From Lactifluus volemus (Eukaryota > Basidiomycota > Agaricomycetes > Russulales > Russulaceae): DNA of 64,000 nt. The stretch is from assembly GCA_022376515.1 (NCBI GenBank), contig WTXI01000028.1:1-64000 (forward strand). Direction: 5' to 3'. The position numbers were made by a program, and so were the translations under genes. Every line of letters begins with the position of its first letter. Within the stretch, counting starts at the first letter, position 1. Positions 10,646 to 21,608 of this stretch are shown piece by piece. The notes beneath the pieces were generated by a model, which had not been told where the DNA came from, did not search any database, and worked only from the letters and a program-made list of their open reading frames with translations.

Positions 10646-12140
10646 CTAGTCACGGTAGGGCAAGTGGACAGTGATAATGTGATCGGAGTTCTGACTGGCA
10701 GCGATGAGTAGCTCTCTCTCTATGGCTCGCTCTTCGGCCTCATCTCTCCAACCCCCGTCGATAAGGTAGAGATTTTGAAGTTCAGGTAACACACCGTTCG
10801 CACCTTTCCCAGTGTGTCTTAGTAGCAAGAATAGGATGAACCGTACGACGAATCGCCGTATGTCGCTAGACAAACGGAGGGTCCGAACAGAACCAAATAG
10901 GCGAAACAGGACCAGCCAATTAGAGTATTCCCTCAGGTCCTCTATGTCCGAGCCCGTAAAGGAATCGTCGCTCCCAATGTCGAGCTCCGTAACACTGGGA
11001 AGTAGAGGGGACAGGGTGCACATCTGTGCAATAGATTCGGCTTGATAACATGGCGCATAATGGTCGAAACCCAGCTTGAGCTTTTTGTGAGAATATGTCT
11101 CCTCTGACTGATAAAGTCCGATGCCGATGCGAAGAGTACTAAATGTTACCTCGGCACGATGGAAGGGTCCAAGGGGAAGTGAGTGAGAGATGAGTTGTGG
11201 GATGTCAAACACGTGCGGCTCGTGCTCATACATGACCGAGAGTGATTCAAGCTGAGGAACGTTGATTCGAGCCAGGAGGTCCTCCGAGTACTCGTTGACA
11301 CCACGAAACTTGAATTCGGTAAGAGCTGGGAGGAGGGCGCGTGTGAGCGAGGGTGCAAGTCGGATCTCTCTGGGTCGTTCGGGTTTGAAACCGATTTCGA
11401 GGCACGTGAGCTTGGTCAGGGCGGAGAGGACTGTGACCATTGCCTCGGGTGTAATATAACCAAGATTGGGTATGTCTTGAAGGTGAAGCTCGGAAAGGTC
11501 ATTGCAGGACAAAAGAAATTGAGTCAAGGTCGGAAATGTAACGCTACGCATATGGAATGATCGTAGACTTGGGGCGGATCCACCTATGAGCGTTGCGGGT
11601 AGCGCCGGCACCGGTCCCAACCAGCCACCCAATCCAAGGCGAAGGCATGTTAGTGCAGGGAATGGCATCTGCATCTCCGTCACTCTGGCCAATTTCGCCC
11701 ACTCTGAGGACGACAGCTCGAAAACCAATTCGCATATGCGGTCACGATGCTCAAGAGCAGCGGTGAGGTTACCCCGAACATTGTAACAGCATATTTCGAT
11801 GGGAAAGGGCGGCCAGACATTCAACGTTTCCCTCAAAGAAGGACCGTGACGATCTGAGTAGTAAAGGCGTAGGTCGAGACGGAGTGGGGATGAAAACACA
11901 ACGTATCTCCATCTTTGGCATACGTGAACCAGGCTACGCCACACCCGTGGCCATGGCCCCGGCCATCGATACGTGGATTCCAAGGCAATCACTCGGCAGA
12001 AGTCGAAAATTATTAAAAGAGTTTCATCGGGGAGCGCTTCGATTGGAGAAATCTGGCCTAGAACACACAAGTGAGGGATCATCGTACGGGGCACGGACAA
12101 GAGACATACGATTCCTCAGGCATTCGCTGGTGTTCAACAT
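10646..12140 (-). CDS. F-box/LRR-like protein B1
   Basis: Exon 1 is 12140-12110 (MLNTSECLRN plus one base), the intron is 12109-12058 (GTATGT...TCTAG, 52 bp, phase 1), and exon 2 is 12057-10646: an open 480-aa frame. F-box at about residues 18-72: ALPDETLLIIFDFCR, then WRSLVHVCQRWRYVVFSSPLRLDLRLYY. LRR-like segments follow: FPALTCLRLGL, LSELHLQDIPNLGYI, LTKLTCLEIGF. If the intron is retained, an in-frame ATG inside it (MIPHLCVLGQ) gives an alternative start. Very close to B2: seven amino-acid changes plus one single-residue gap noted by eye. Subfamily B shares the A gene plan and intron phase. Confidence 0.88.
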
Positions 12141-12496
12141 GCCTTCCTGTATTGAAGGTCCCAGAATGGCCATATATGTGATCGGTGGAACTCCAGAGGT
12201 TCTGGATGGTGAGAGAATGCTAATACTGTTCTTAAGGGAAAGGCGCTGATGAGCGATGAACGTTGGTTAGAGGTTAGCTTACTTACGCGCGCGTCAGGCA
12301 CAAACCAAGATTTCATTCTCCGCCATTCGCCCGATAGACATTGCGAGGCGTACCCGCGCGTGGTAAAACAGTGTAACGTACAAGGGCAACATTATTGTAG
12401 ATCACTTCTACCCCATCCCCATCTACACTGACTCACCTACTGTAACTATTAACGCGACTACCAATCGTCCAGTGTCCGGAATGATATCTCCCCCCG
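12141..12496. other. B1 upstream region and module junction
   Basis: The B1 side ends at about 12330. The rest (12335-12496) is a remnant of the 5' end of the hypothetical gene seen complete beside C1, fused directly to Tcd copy I-2 at gtctggttcagaatac. The plus frame reads VTYKGNIIVDHFYPIPIY, but the minus frame reads VEVIYNNVALVRY, which continues the hypothetical gene. No intact gene. Confidence 0.4.
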
Positions 12497-13989
12497 TCTG
12501 GTTCAGAATACTCAGAAAACTTCGTGCGCGAGCAACTTGCCCAAAACTATGCCTTCCTCGGCCAGTAGGGCGTGGCTCGCGTGCGCAAAGCCACCCTCTT
12601 GGTCGTCGGCTGTGGTTGCGTCGGTAGTTGCCAGTGGGCGGCCGTCATGCTGGCCCGCTCCTGCATCGCCCGTCTGCGTCCTCATCGACTTTGACTACTA
12701 TATGTCACCCTGTCCTCCCTCAATTTTCATGCCACAGCCGCCCTTGCTCACGTCGGCACGGCAAAGTACGGTGCGTCGCACGTGCGTTGCAAGCTATCGC
12801 ACCGTTTGTGCAAGTCGATCCACGCGTAGAGTTGTGGAGGGGTGGTGCGGATGGTGCAGGGCTCCTTCAGGGTGCAGATTGGGTCGTTGGTACGTGGGGG
12901 CTTGACTTTGTCTTACTCTGCAGAACACGATAAACTTTGCTCTTTTCTTTATTCCTGCTGGCCATAGATGCGATCGACAATATTGGTATCAAAGTTGAGC
13001 TGCTCGCGCATTGCGTACAGAGCAATATCAAGGTGTTTTCTTTCATGGGTGCTGACACAACGTTGGACCCGACGCGCATGGACTTATCCGCGACGCACTA
13101 CGACCCGCTTGCGCGCGCCGTGCGCCAACGTCTTCGCGCCGTCTTCTCCCGCTCTCAGCGGTCATCTCCGCCAATGCCACCCCTTCCTCGGCAGTTGCTG
13201 ATGCCGACGATGACTCATCTACACCTTCACCCGCCTCCTCCGCGCGCGAATACTCAATCCCAGCGACGACGTGACGTTGCTCCCACTAGCCAACTCTGAG
13301 CTCACCACTGGCGCCGTAGACGAACTGGCACCCCTGCGCGACTTTGACGTACCCATCTTCAAGTTGCCCATGCTTGGTCCGATCCCGGCGCTCCTCGATT
13401 TCAAAATCGCGACCGATGTGTTGTGTCAGCTCGCGGGTCGCCCGATCGACCGACCGACCCTTGCCCGTGTGCCATCGTAAGAAGCTCTATGAATGGATGT
13501 GGAAGGACCTGTTGCACTGCTAGTCGCGCATCGCTGGCAAACAGATCAAGTACGCATCCCTTTCTCCCCTTTCGAGCGTGCGCTCCCCCAGCTAACCCTC
13601 GTCCCTTTTTATAGTTCGCTCCCGCTGGCGACGGCCGACATTGCATTTCTCAATGATGATTTTGCACTCGGAGGTCGATCGTGCCGCCCCACGCAGCATG
13701 CGTGTGGCCCGCCCTGATGCGCTGGGATCCCCGTTCGCCTCTCAGCATTGCGTCGTGGGGGTGATGAAGGAGGTAGCGCGATGTCGCGTGTCTTTTCCAG
13801 GATTGATGAGGGACACGAAGCGGATCTGGGTCTCAACCCACCACAGGGCTACGTCGACGCGCTTGGAGAGCCGATTAATCCCGCTCGGTTCGACAACGGG
13901 ATCATTATCAGCAGCTCCGAGGAGGTGTGGGGCATCGAGGCTGCTCGCATCACGCACGCACGGCGATTTGGCGAGTGGGAATTCCATTG
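12497..13989 (+). pseudogene. Tcd-like pseudogene I-2
   Basis: Pieces: TAG at 12566-12568 (ancestral CAG) directly before GVARVRKATLLVVGCGCVGS, then LIDFDY, GLLQGADWVV, a phase-1 intron (gtacgtggg...ggccatag, about 12890-12967), DAIDNIGIKVELLAHCVQSNIK, ATHYDPLARAVRQRLRAV, AVDELAPLRDFDVPIFKLPMLGPIPALLDFKIAT, and a last exon with GYVDALGEPINPARFDNGIIISSSEEVWG. Shared lesions: a 25-bp deletion at about 13261 and a 1-bp deletion at about 13672. The stop codon is deleted too: GEWEFH reads on into spacer at 13989. It converges on A3. Confidence 0.75.
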
Positions 13990-14280
13990 GATGCCTACGG
14001 TTCTCCGCGCATTACAATCCTACCCGAGTCAGCTTAAGATTAAACATAGGGAAGCCTGTAGTATCTACGGGTTGTCCTTCGGCCCAATGAATCTGTCCTG
14101 CTCGTCCAGCATCCATGCGGCTACATACATCTTAATCCATTATTTCTCATTGACTGACTATAAAATCTACCTCGGATATTGGCATCAATCATATCATATT
14201 ATATCGAGGGCGTGTCGATGAAGAAGAGTTGGATATATACAGGGAAAGCATAGCAGGACAACAGGAGTAGCATGAATCAA

Positions 14281-15773
14281 CTAGGAGTAGGAGGGATTGT
14301 AGAGAACATTGAACTTCCTACTGGTACTACTTGAACTCTCTGAAGACAACAGGTGATCAGAATGCTGACGTGCGATGATGAATGGCCAGTTGTAGCGCTG
14401 AGATGGCCGATACCTTGATAGTTGAAGCTCCTCCAATGCGGGCAACACCTGCGTGGCCAAATCCCCACTGAGTCTTCGTAGTGCTGGCACGACGAGTGAC
14501 CCGATATCGTGAGATAGTATACGCAGGGTCTGAACAGCAGTAAATGGCTGGAGGAGTTCTAGCCATTGTGTATCGTCCATATCGACTTGCCGAATCGACT
14601 CCGCGTAATCAATGCCGAGCTGATCAATACTAGAGAGGATGAACGAAAGTTGGTTGCATATTTGCGCCACGGATGAGACTTGCCAATCTACCGCTCTACA
14701 AAAGGTGGTGACTGAAAGGGTCTTGTGAATGAAAGACTGACCCTTCCCCTAAAAATCATCTGGACGTAGTTATCATGAATCCTTAGGACGGCACTATCGT
14801 ATGGCATTGTAAGCGCTGGTGCATGACCGATGAACCGAATGAGTTGTTGGATGTCGAAGACCAGCTGATTGAAGAATGTTATTAGCAGCCAGTGGAGTAG
14901 AGGGGCATCAATTTGGGCCATGAGGTCCTCCAAGTACTCGCTGACACCATGAAAGAAAAAACTGGTGAGAGCGGGGAGGACAGCACGTGTCAGCGGAGGT
15001 GAATGTCGGGTTGTTGGATCAGGACGAGAAGTCGGGGATTCGAAACCGATGGAAAGATTGGTGAGCCTGGTCAAGGCGGAGATGCACGTAACCATTGTCT
15101 CGGGCGAAATGTAACCATTCTGCGGTATCCGGTCAAGGGTGAGATCGAAAAGGTCATTGGAAGTCAAAAGAAGTCGAGGTAATGTCGGTAATGGAATGCC
15201 TTCCAAATGGAGTGATCGTAGACGTGGGGCGGATCCACCTAAGAATGTATTGGGAAGCGCCGGCACAGTCCCTTTTACTCGAAGATCAAGAGTTTCCATT
15301 GCCGGAAATGGCTCCTGCGTCACTGCGACCAACCGCTCCAGTGGAATCGCTATTCCACGGAGCGAAATGGTGCGTAGACGGTTAGGGTGCTCGAGTGCAG
15401 CGATTATGTTATCTTCAGCTTGAGGATCAAGAGAGAAGCACCGTATTTCGATAGGCAAGGGGGGCCAGATATCCAGCATCTTCCTCACAGGAGTCCTGGA
15501 TGTGCAGAGAATGCGCAGATCGAGACGAAGTGGGGATGCAAATATGAGTATCGCCATCTTTGGCATACTGCACAAGCTTGGGCCATGTCTTCGCTCGGAG
15601 TACCTCAAAATCAGGGTAGGCAAAATTCGAAGATGTCTAGGAGGACTTCATCTGGAAGCGAAGAGATCGTAACATGGGGACCTGCGTCGTACAATAAGAC
15701 ATTGTTGTGAGTGTAGCCGATATCACCTACCTCGTCTTCGAATCCACCTTGATCCCTCCTTGGAATATCCCAT
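14281..15773 (-). pseudogene. F-box A3, multiply frameshifted
   Basis: Exon 1 starts at 15773 (MGYSKEGSRWIRRR), with the intron 15730-15682. The F-box frame SLPDEVLLDIFEFCLP breaks near 15608, again near 15566 inside the conserved WPKLVHVCQRW segment (VHVCQ is lost), and a third time near 14700 before CRAVDWQVSS. The two remaining open pieces are 15623-14688 (LRR part: LRSLHLEGIPLPTLPRLL, LTRLTNLSIGF) and 14670-14281. It is the only A gene with three independent frameshifts, so it is a true pseudogene and not a sequencing slip. Confidence 0.85.
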
Positions 15774-16194
15774 GCGCTTTCCTATCTTGTAGACTTTAGA
15801 AGGAGAAGTGCTGGAGGGTGAGTGATGGGAGATATCTGTGCTCCTTGGTTGGGAACTTGACAATACATGGCTGATGAGCTTTGGAGTGCGCCTGTGTAGG
15901 GTACTAGTATAAAGTCAGTGCTTTGAAAAAGGGCCAGTGAGAGGTCTTTTGACGTACTGGACAGGGTTCATCGAGTGCGGTGACAATGAGAACAGACGGA
16001 CGGAAAGTAGTTATATAGTTGATAGAGAGTCTGAGGCTCAGGCTGTGTTTATAGGCAACCACATGCGGGTACCACTGGCACAGCATGTCACCCAACAAAT
16101 TGTTTGCCTCGTGCAAGCAGTGCCAGCATAAGAAAATTGGGCTGGTTGGGCATTTCTTTAATAAAAGACAGGACAGAAGGTTTCTATGGGATAC
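15774..16194 (-). promoter_or_regulatory. Divergent spacer upstream of A3 (degenerate element)
   Basis: The inverted repeat at 15840-15856 has decayed to gctccttggttgggaac; both the arm and the CCAAT core are altered. The pseudogene's promoter element has thus drifted with it. TATAAAG at 15908-15914 is kept. No gene. Confidence 0.35.
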
Positions 16195-17062
16195 TCTACT
16201 CCATCGAGGACCATCCTCACGATCACGCTTCCGTCGCTCAATTGCAAGCATCACCATTGCCATCGTCGATGTCGACCATTTCACAGGTACGGTCGTGGTG
16301 CGTCCTGGATATGCTGCAAGCTATTGCGTCTTTTGTGCAGGTCGACTTACACAAACAGTAAGGTGTGGTGTACGGACAGTGAGGGTTCCCTTCAGTTGCA
16401 AATTAGGTCGTCGTCGTCATCTGTACGTGGTCATTTTTCCTCCATCGGTGCTAAGACCAAGTCGGACCCAATGCTCATACAAATTGCCGACTTATCCGCG
16501 ACTCACTACGACCTGCTCGCGCGCGCTGTGCGCCAACGTCTTCGCGCCCTCCTCTCCTGCTCTCAGCGGTCATCTCCGCCGATGCCACCATCATCAGACC
16601 CTTCCTCCGCAGATGCTGACGCCGACGATCACTCATCTGCACCTTCACCCGCCTCCTCCGCGCACGATTACTCAATCCCAATGGTGTACCCATCCGAGAT
16701 ACCCAGCGACGACCTGACATTGCTCCCGCTAGCCAACTCTGAGCTACCCACTGGCGAACTGGCACCTTTGCGTGACTTTCACGTAGACATCTTCAAGTTG
16801 CCCATGCTTGGTTCGCTCCCAGCGCTCCTCGATCTGAACATCGCGACCTATGTGTCGCGTCAGCTCACGGGAGCCGCCCGATCGACCGACCGACCCTTGC
16901 CCGTGCGCCATCGTAAGAAGCTCTATGAATGGATGTGGAAGGACCTGTTGCGCTGCGAGTCGCGCATCGCAGGCAAACATATCAAGTACGCATGGCTTTC
17001 TCCTCCTTTCGGAGTGCGCGCTCCCCCCAGCTAACCCGAGTCCCGTTTTATAGTTCGCTCCC
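16195..17062 (+). pseudogene. Tcd-like pseudogene II-3 (both ends missing)
   Basis: It has the longest uninterrupted family frame in the window, about 16474-16994: DPMLIQIADLSATHYD, ARAVRQRLRALLS, SIPMVYPSEIPSDDLTLLPLANSE, ELAPLRDFHVDIFKLPMLGSLPALLDLNIATYVS, LPVRHRKKLYEWMWKDLL, RIAGKHIK. The N-terminal exon is absent. The last exon stops 12 bases after its acceptor (tttatag, ending at 17053), where unrelated sequence begins. The same breakpoint is in II-8. It cannot encode a complete enzyme. Confidence 0.72.
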
Positions 17063-18189
17063 CCCGGGCGTCCGGATTCACAACGACGCGCACCGAGGCG
17101 CCGCGAGTAAAGGTCGCCAAAAATGGCGTCAAACCGGGCGACCCTTGTAATCGAATTGGCGGATCCCAATGCGTTTGCAATGCCACTGGGAAACCCTCGC
17201 TGAGTCGGAGGTTGCCAACGCGCAAAAGCAGATGGCGCCAGTTGCACCCGGGAGCCATCTACGACGCAGGATGGTGGACCGAAAATACTCTCCGGCGGCG
17301 GGGCAGGGGTCCCTACGAGAATGGCTTACTCAATTGAACATGGTGCCCAAGTTACTGTTATAGACTTGTATGCTGAGCGAACGACCTTGATGCCTGTGTT
17401 TGTCTTGGCGAAGTGAAAATGACGACGTGCAAGCCCATTGTGCCGTAGTCTTTCTTCATTCCATCTGCTCATGGACGGCGCACACCCTTTCTCGTTCTTT
17501 ATGGCTCTACCTTACGAACACAGAGAGTGGTGCAGGCTGTGGCTGAGACGTCACCTGTAACATCGCATGTTGCTTCCACAGAAAACAGAGCACTCGGTCC
17601 TGAGTCATATTCTTTTTTTTTTGTGAAGCGATCAGACATTCAGTAGCACTTCTTGTGGTGTACATGTACATATATCACCACTAGGTGATATGACGCCTCC
17701 AAACGTACAGTATAGTTGGTGAGTCCAAGGAAGCGGTGAACCGCGCGCACGACTGCCGCCTTTCTAATTTCTGCCGCTGCGCGCGGTCCCCACCACGACA
17801 CCCGAGCTTCATCACCGCCTTTGCCACCACCCACCCCACCTTTCTGCCTCGCGCCGCAATTACGCTTCTTCGCGAATGTGCTGGAGAGATGGAACTTGCA
17901 GCGCGACGCCGCCCAATGGCTCCAAGTTGGCTGGGTGAGCTGCCCTGGGAGCCTGGACGTTGATATGGACATCAGATTGTAAATACGCGCTTTTTCATAC
18001 CCTCGTTGCTACACTTTAAACATTCTCTTTTGGACCTATGTTGACTTAGATAAGCTAGTTGTGCCGCGTTGCTGCGATCTTATCTAGTGGTCATCATGAA
18101 CAGGGGAGTAGGTGGGAGTGTGAACGCGAGTAAGATATGGGTAGTTGTGCCGGGACGTGCCCCGATCCACCAATTAGCTGCAGCATCTG
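17063..18189. other. Spacer between II-3 and C1
   Basis: About 1.1 kb is shared with 54259-55403 and seen nowhere else here. Open plus-strand pieces exist, such as CHWETLAESEVANAQKQMAP (about 17180). They overlap other open frames, and none could be chosen. A T run is at 17610-17620, and tatatcaccactaggtgatat near 17670 forms a short palindrome. No recognisable gene. Confidence 0.35.
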
Positions 18190-20202
18190 CTACAGATTCG
18201 AAGGTATATCGAACGTCCAACGATACACCCGCCGCAGGCTCACTGGACGGCCCGATACTTGTCGATCGTCGATAAATGTGGTAAATGCGTCCTGAGCATC
18301 GCTTCCTCCAGAATATCCAACCTCTTCAACGTTCGGAAGGAGTGGCTCTCCATCGTCAGATGGTAAGGAAGGGAAAATTTTGCTGATGAGACCATCTTTC
18401 AAATAAATGGTCTTCACGTTGGTGAACGGCCTAAGAAGTTCACGCCACTGTCTTTGGTCGACATTGTTGAGCCATTCTGATTGATGGAGCTCGTCGTAGT
18501 GTAAGGTGACCTCGGTGTACAGCCGCAAACGCCATGACCACCGCCCATGTGCTTCTCGCTTTTCCTACCTCACCACACCCCTTTCACTAGACGCTTTTTC
18601 TATCTACCTTTCGGCATCGCCACGACCCTCAGCACAATGCCAACCTCACACCACACGCTGCAAAGCTCTCCCTTTACACCACAGTCAAAGCACTCGCTTT
18701 CCCCTTTGTTCCTAATAGCTTACTTTCTATTATCTGTCCTGTATATATAGACCTAGATTTCTCCTCTATAATCATCATTCCTGTGTTCTCTCTTCTCTCT
18801 CTTGCGTGATCTCGAAAGCTTAGTATTTCTCCTCAAACAGCCCCGAACGTTTCGAGTCTCGCGTTACGACTAAGCGTTTCGACTCTCCCTCTCTCCTCAC
18901 TTCTCATACCTCTATTTCCCCTACTATCTCACTCGGGACGACATCAAGTCTCGCAGCCAACACACAGTAGCTGAATGCAACTTGCTCGACTGAAGAAAGT
19001 ACAGGTGAAATTGTACCAAAGAGTTGAACTGCAGATGCAACCTGCCAGTCGAGAAGTCTGCACCTGATCTGCAACATCAAAGGAGTGTCCAACTTCCAAG
19101 GAACCGCGTGTAAGGAAACGGTAGATGCACCGAAAGTTACCTGGACAGCCCTAAATGTGAGGCTCTCGGATGAGTGCATGAACTGACAGAGGCGTGGAAC
19201 CGTAAGGGGGAACTGATTAAAAAGATTGACACGAAGGATGCTGAGGGAAGGGGCGCTGATCCAAGCAACAAGGCCTTCCAAATATGTGGCGGTGCCTCGG
19301 AACAAAAACCGGCGTAGGTTAGGAAGTGTGGTCATATCCGGGGTCTGGTGCAACTGCCTTTCAACGTCACGGTTGGGGATAGGGGAATGAAATGTAATGG
19401 ACAGCCTCTCCAGTTGGGCCATAAGCGGAAGCCGAGTAAGTATATAACTCGGAGGGAGATAGACGGGCTCGGATGCCGAGATATTGAGAAGCGAGAGACT
19501 GACAAGTCCCGCGGCAGTTGTGGTAAGTAAGGATGATTGAATTGGAACGGAAGCCGTCGACAGTTGGAGATGGCGTAGATTGGGGGCTTGAAACGTGGAA
19601 GGGAGGTCCACTTCGGTCAGAGAATGGATATACATGCGTTCGAGAATTGGGAATTGATGATCCATAGCTGCGACGAACGTCCACATATGTCGGGCCATCG
19701 AAAGGTAAATGTGACGCACGCGATCACGGTGTGAAAGTGCGAGAAGTATACTTGGTCTATCTGTTGCTTCCGACTTCCAACCAGGGTAGTAGATGGTGAG
19801 TGGTAGAGGTGGTGAATGTGCGAGCATGTCCGCTACAGGCACACCATGGGTGCAGTAGAGATGAAGGTTGAGCCGAGATGGTGATTCAAGAATAAGATTT
19901 CGCCACAGTCGACAAACATGTGCCAGTTTGTACCACCAGCGTTGATGGTCCCATGTAAAATTCAACATGCCATTCTTATCTTCACATTCGTCTGGATCGG
20001 ATAGCCGATAAAGATGAAATATATGGAGAAGCACGTCATCGTTGAGGATGTCGATAGGCGGATGTCGTCTATTGCTGTTAGGCCCTATTAAATCGGAACA
20101 GATCAGGGACACAAAGACCACTGGCATGATTTGGAATTGCTTACATCGGCCGAGCCTTCTAATGAAGGGAGGATAAATTATGGTAGAGCAGCAACCAGGC
20201 AT
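18190..20202 (-). pseudogene. F-box C1, interrupted by a solo LTR
   Basis: Exon 1 is 20202-20145 (MPGCCST...), the intron is 20144-20085 (GTAAGC...TAATAG, 60 bp, phase 1), and exon 2 follows. The F-box motif is IDILNDDVLLHIFHLY, then WWYKLAHVCRLWRNLILESPSRLNLHLYC. LRR-like parts follow (LRHLQLSTAS, MAQLERLSITF). After VEQVAFSY the frame runs into a 467-bp LTR (18500-18966), adding a spurious tail of about 20 residues. The true C-terminal part (DELHQSEWLNNVDQRQW...RVYRWTFDIP) resumes at 18495-18190. Without the LTR it would match intact C2. GTG-initiated extension to 20298 is open but lacks an ATG. Confidence 0.87.
18496..18970 (+). mobile_element. Solo LTR, 467 bp, in C1
   Basis: The element is 18500-18966, starting TGTAAGGTGACC and ending CAACACACA (TG...CA). 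It is flanked by the 4-bp duplication gtag (18496-18499, 18967-18970). Paralogue C2 has the uninterrupted site (tcgtcgtagctgaatg). A TATA-like tgtatatatag near 18740 suits an LTR promoter on the plus strand. No internal retrotransposon domain remains, so it is a solo LTR. Its 5' end resembles that of the LTR at 21895-22795 read on the minus strand. Confidence 0.85.
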
Positions 20203-20524
20203 TTTCAAGGAGGTGAGTAATGACGTGGATGCGATTGAAGAGCGTACAGCAGTGTGTAGGCCTTGGGCGGCCAATACCTCATTCCGTGGCGGTGGCACTG
20301 TCCTTGGCCATGGTGGGCGCTGACCTATATCCAGAATCGCACGTTGGCGTCCACCTTCCTCGCTATCATCGTTGTCGCCGTCGTTACCTCATTATGAGCC
20401 ACGCCTCCTTTTCCTCACTTTCACATACTCACCTACGTTTGTACATTATGCACGCGGATACAGCACAGACAGGCCAATGCCTTACGACCTTCAAATACTT
20501 CAAGTTACGAATACATATCACACA
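20203..20524. other. Region between C1 and the hypothetical gene
   Basis: Upstream of C1. Both strands have short open frames conserved with 56936-57244 simply because the duplication is recent. No convincing gene; it probably holds C1 promoter and 3' sequence of the hypothetical gene. Confidence 0.35.
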
Positions 20525-21038
20525 GAGATGAGACGGAAAATTGAGCGAGGTGGTCTAGGTCAGAGATGGATGGTAGGGGTGGACCGTCGCCTGGAGCAGG
20601 TAAGGTGGGCAGGACAGGGAATAGAATGCTGTCAGGGCTGTTGAGGAATGAGGGTTAAAGGGAGAATGTAAACGTACTCTTCATACAGTGTCCGACCGTA
20701 AGATTTGACCCATCTGTGCCATGTGAACTTCGCCAGGTGGCACCGCGCAATGGACCGCCATGAAGTTTAGGTCGAGAAATTGAGGCCTGAGCGACGACAT
20801 AGCCCTGTCGCCAGCTTTCACTTGCCAAGTTGAGCCAAGTAGATAGATTGTGTGAAGGATGGACATGCACGGGTAGAGAAATTGGAGTCAACCACGAGGA
20901 GTCGTCCGGAGGATTTGCGGTGAGAGGAGTCTGGAATGGAAAAGTCCTGATAGAAGCTAAATGCGTGAGGGGGTCATCAAGGGAAGTAATGTTGGTAGAG
21001 GAGAGGGTGATAGAAACGACATCGACATTGTGAGGCAC
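20525..21038 (-). CDS. Hypothetical protein, copy 1 (partial model)
   Basis: An open minus-strand frame at 21038-20655 reads VDVVSITLSSTNITSLDD, PLTHLASIRTFPFQTPLT, WLTPISLPVHVHPSHNLS, TWLNLASESWRQGYVVAQAS. A GTACGT donor then occurs near 20675, and further downstream PDSILFPVLPTLPAPGDG is open. The amino-acid usage looks like real coding sequence with beta-strand character and N-glycosylation sequons (NIT, NLS, NLT). No family recognised. Paralogous 5' pieces (YNDVALVRD, YNNVALVRY) lie upstream at other junctions, so the true start is probably further 5'. Confidence 0.45.
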
Positions 21039-21205
21039 ACCCCAACAGCGTAACGTTGACTTCTACCTTCCCCATCTACACTGACTCACCAATAACGCGA
21101 CCACCAATCGCCCCGTGTTCGGAATGATATCTCCCCCGTCGGATACATCAGTATTTCCCATTTTTCCTACCGAAACCTTTCTCCTCCTCGTTGGTCTCTC
21201 TACAG

Positions 21206-21503
21206 ATACACCTGTCTGCGAACCCCAACCATGATCGCCCCGCTTACAGAACTCAATTTACTCCGTTTGGCCCATCTCTCGATGCATTGCTTTAGCGACC
21301 TACGCGAAGTGGAAATTTTCATTGCCCGCCATGGAGACTCTGGTCGAGTTGAAGTTGTTCCTTTGCCCGATGGCGACGTCGACCGAGGCAACTTTAAGAC
21401 CCAAAGAATATCCCGCGTGTTTCAGACGATGAGCTCAGGTTTCGGACCGTCTCAGATCAGAGCTGAAGGTTCTCAAATATCTGGTTGTATCAAAGCGGAA
21501 TGA
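21206..21503 (+). pseudogene. LRR-like F-box C-terminal fragment, copy 2
   Basis: It follows a candidate 3' splice site (tctctacag). It reads MIAPLTELNLLRLAHLSMHC, then FSDLREVEIFIARHG. A 2-bp loss at GDSGRVE takes it out of the frame that in copy 1 reads TLVELKLFLC. No F-box present. It lies just before Tcd copy I-3. Confidence 0.35.
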
Positions 21504-21608
21504 CTCGAACGGTATTGTTGAACGATGACGATTTGTAGAATCGAGAGTAGGGGCGTAAACTGAATAGCTGAGCCCATTATTCATTCTCTTCTTTAACGAT
21601 GCTCGCCG

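Noticed and set aside
10812..11045. Plus-strand ORF antisense to B genes (also 28202-28435)
   Set aside because: Shadow of the B coding strand; identical only because B1 and B2 are near-identical.
12340..12480. Plus-strand frame VTYKGNIIVDHFYPIPIY as a coding exon
   Set aside because: No splice sites or start support it, and the opposite strand matches the hypothetical gene's 5' end better; recorded as junction remnant.
17660..17695. Palindrome tatatcaccactaggtgatat as terminator or origin
   Set aside because: Short imperfect palindrome in an AT-rich spacer, with no associated gene end.
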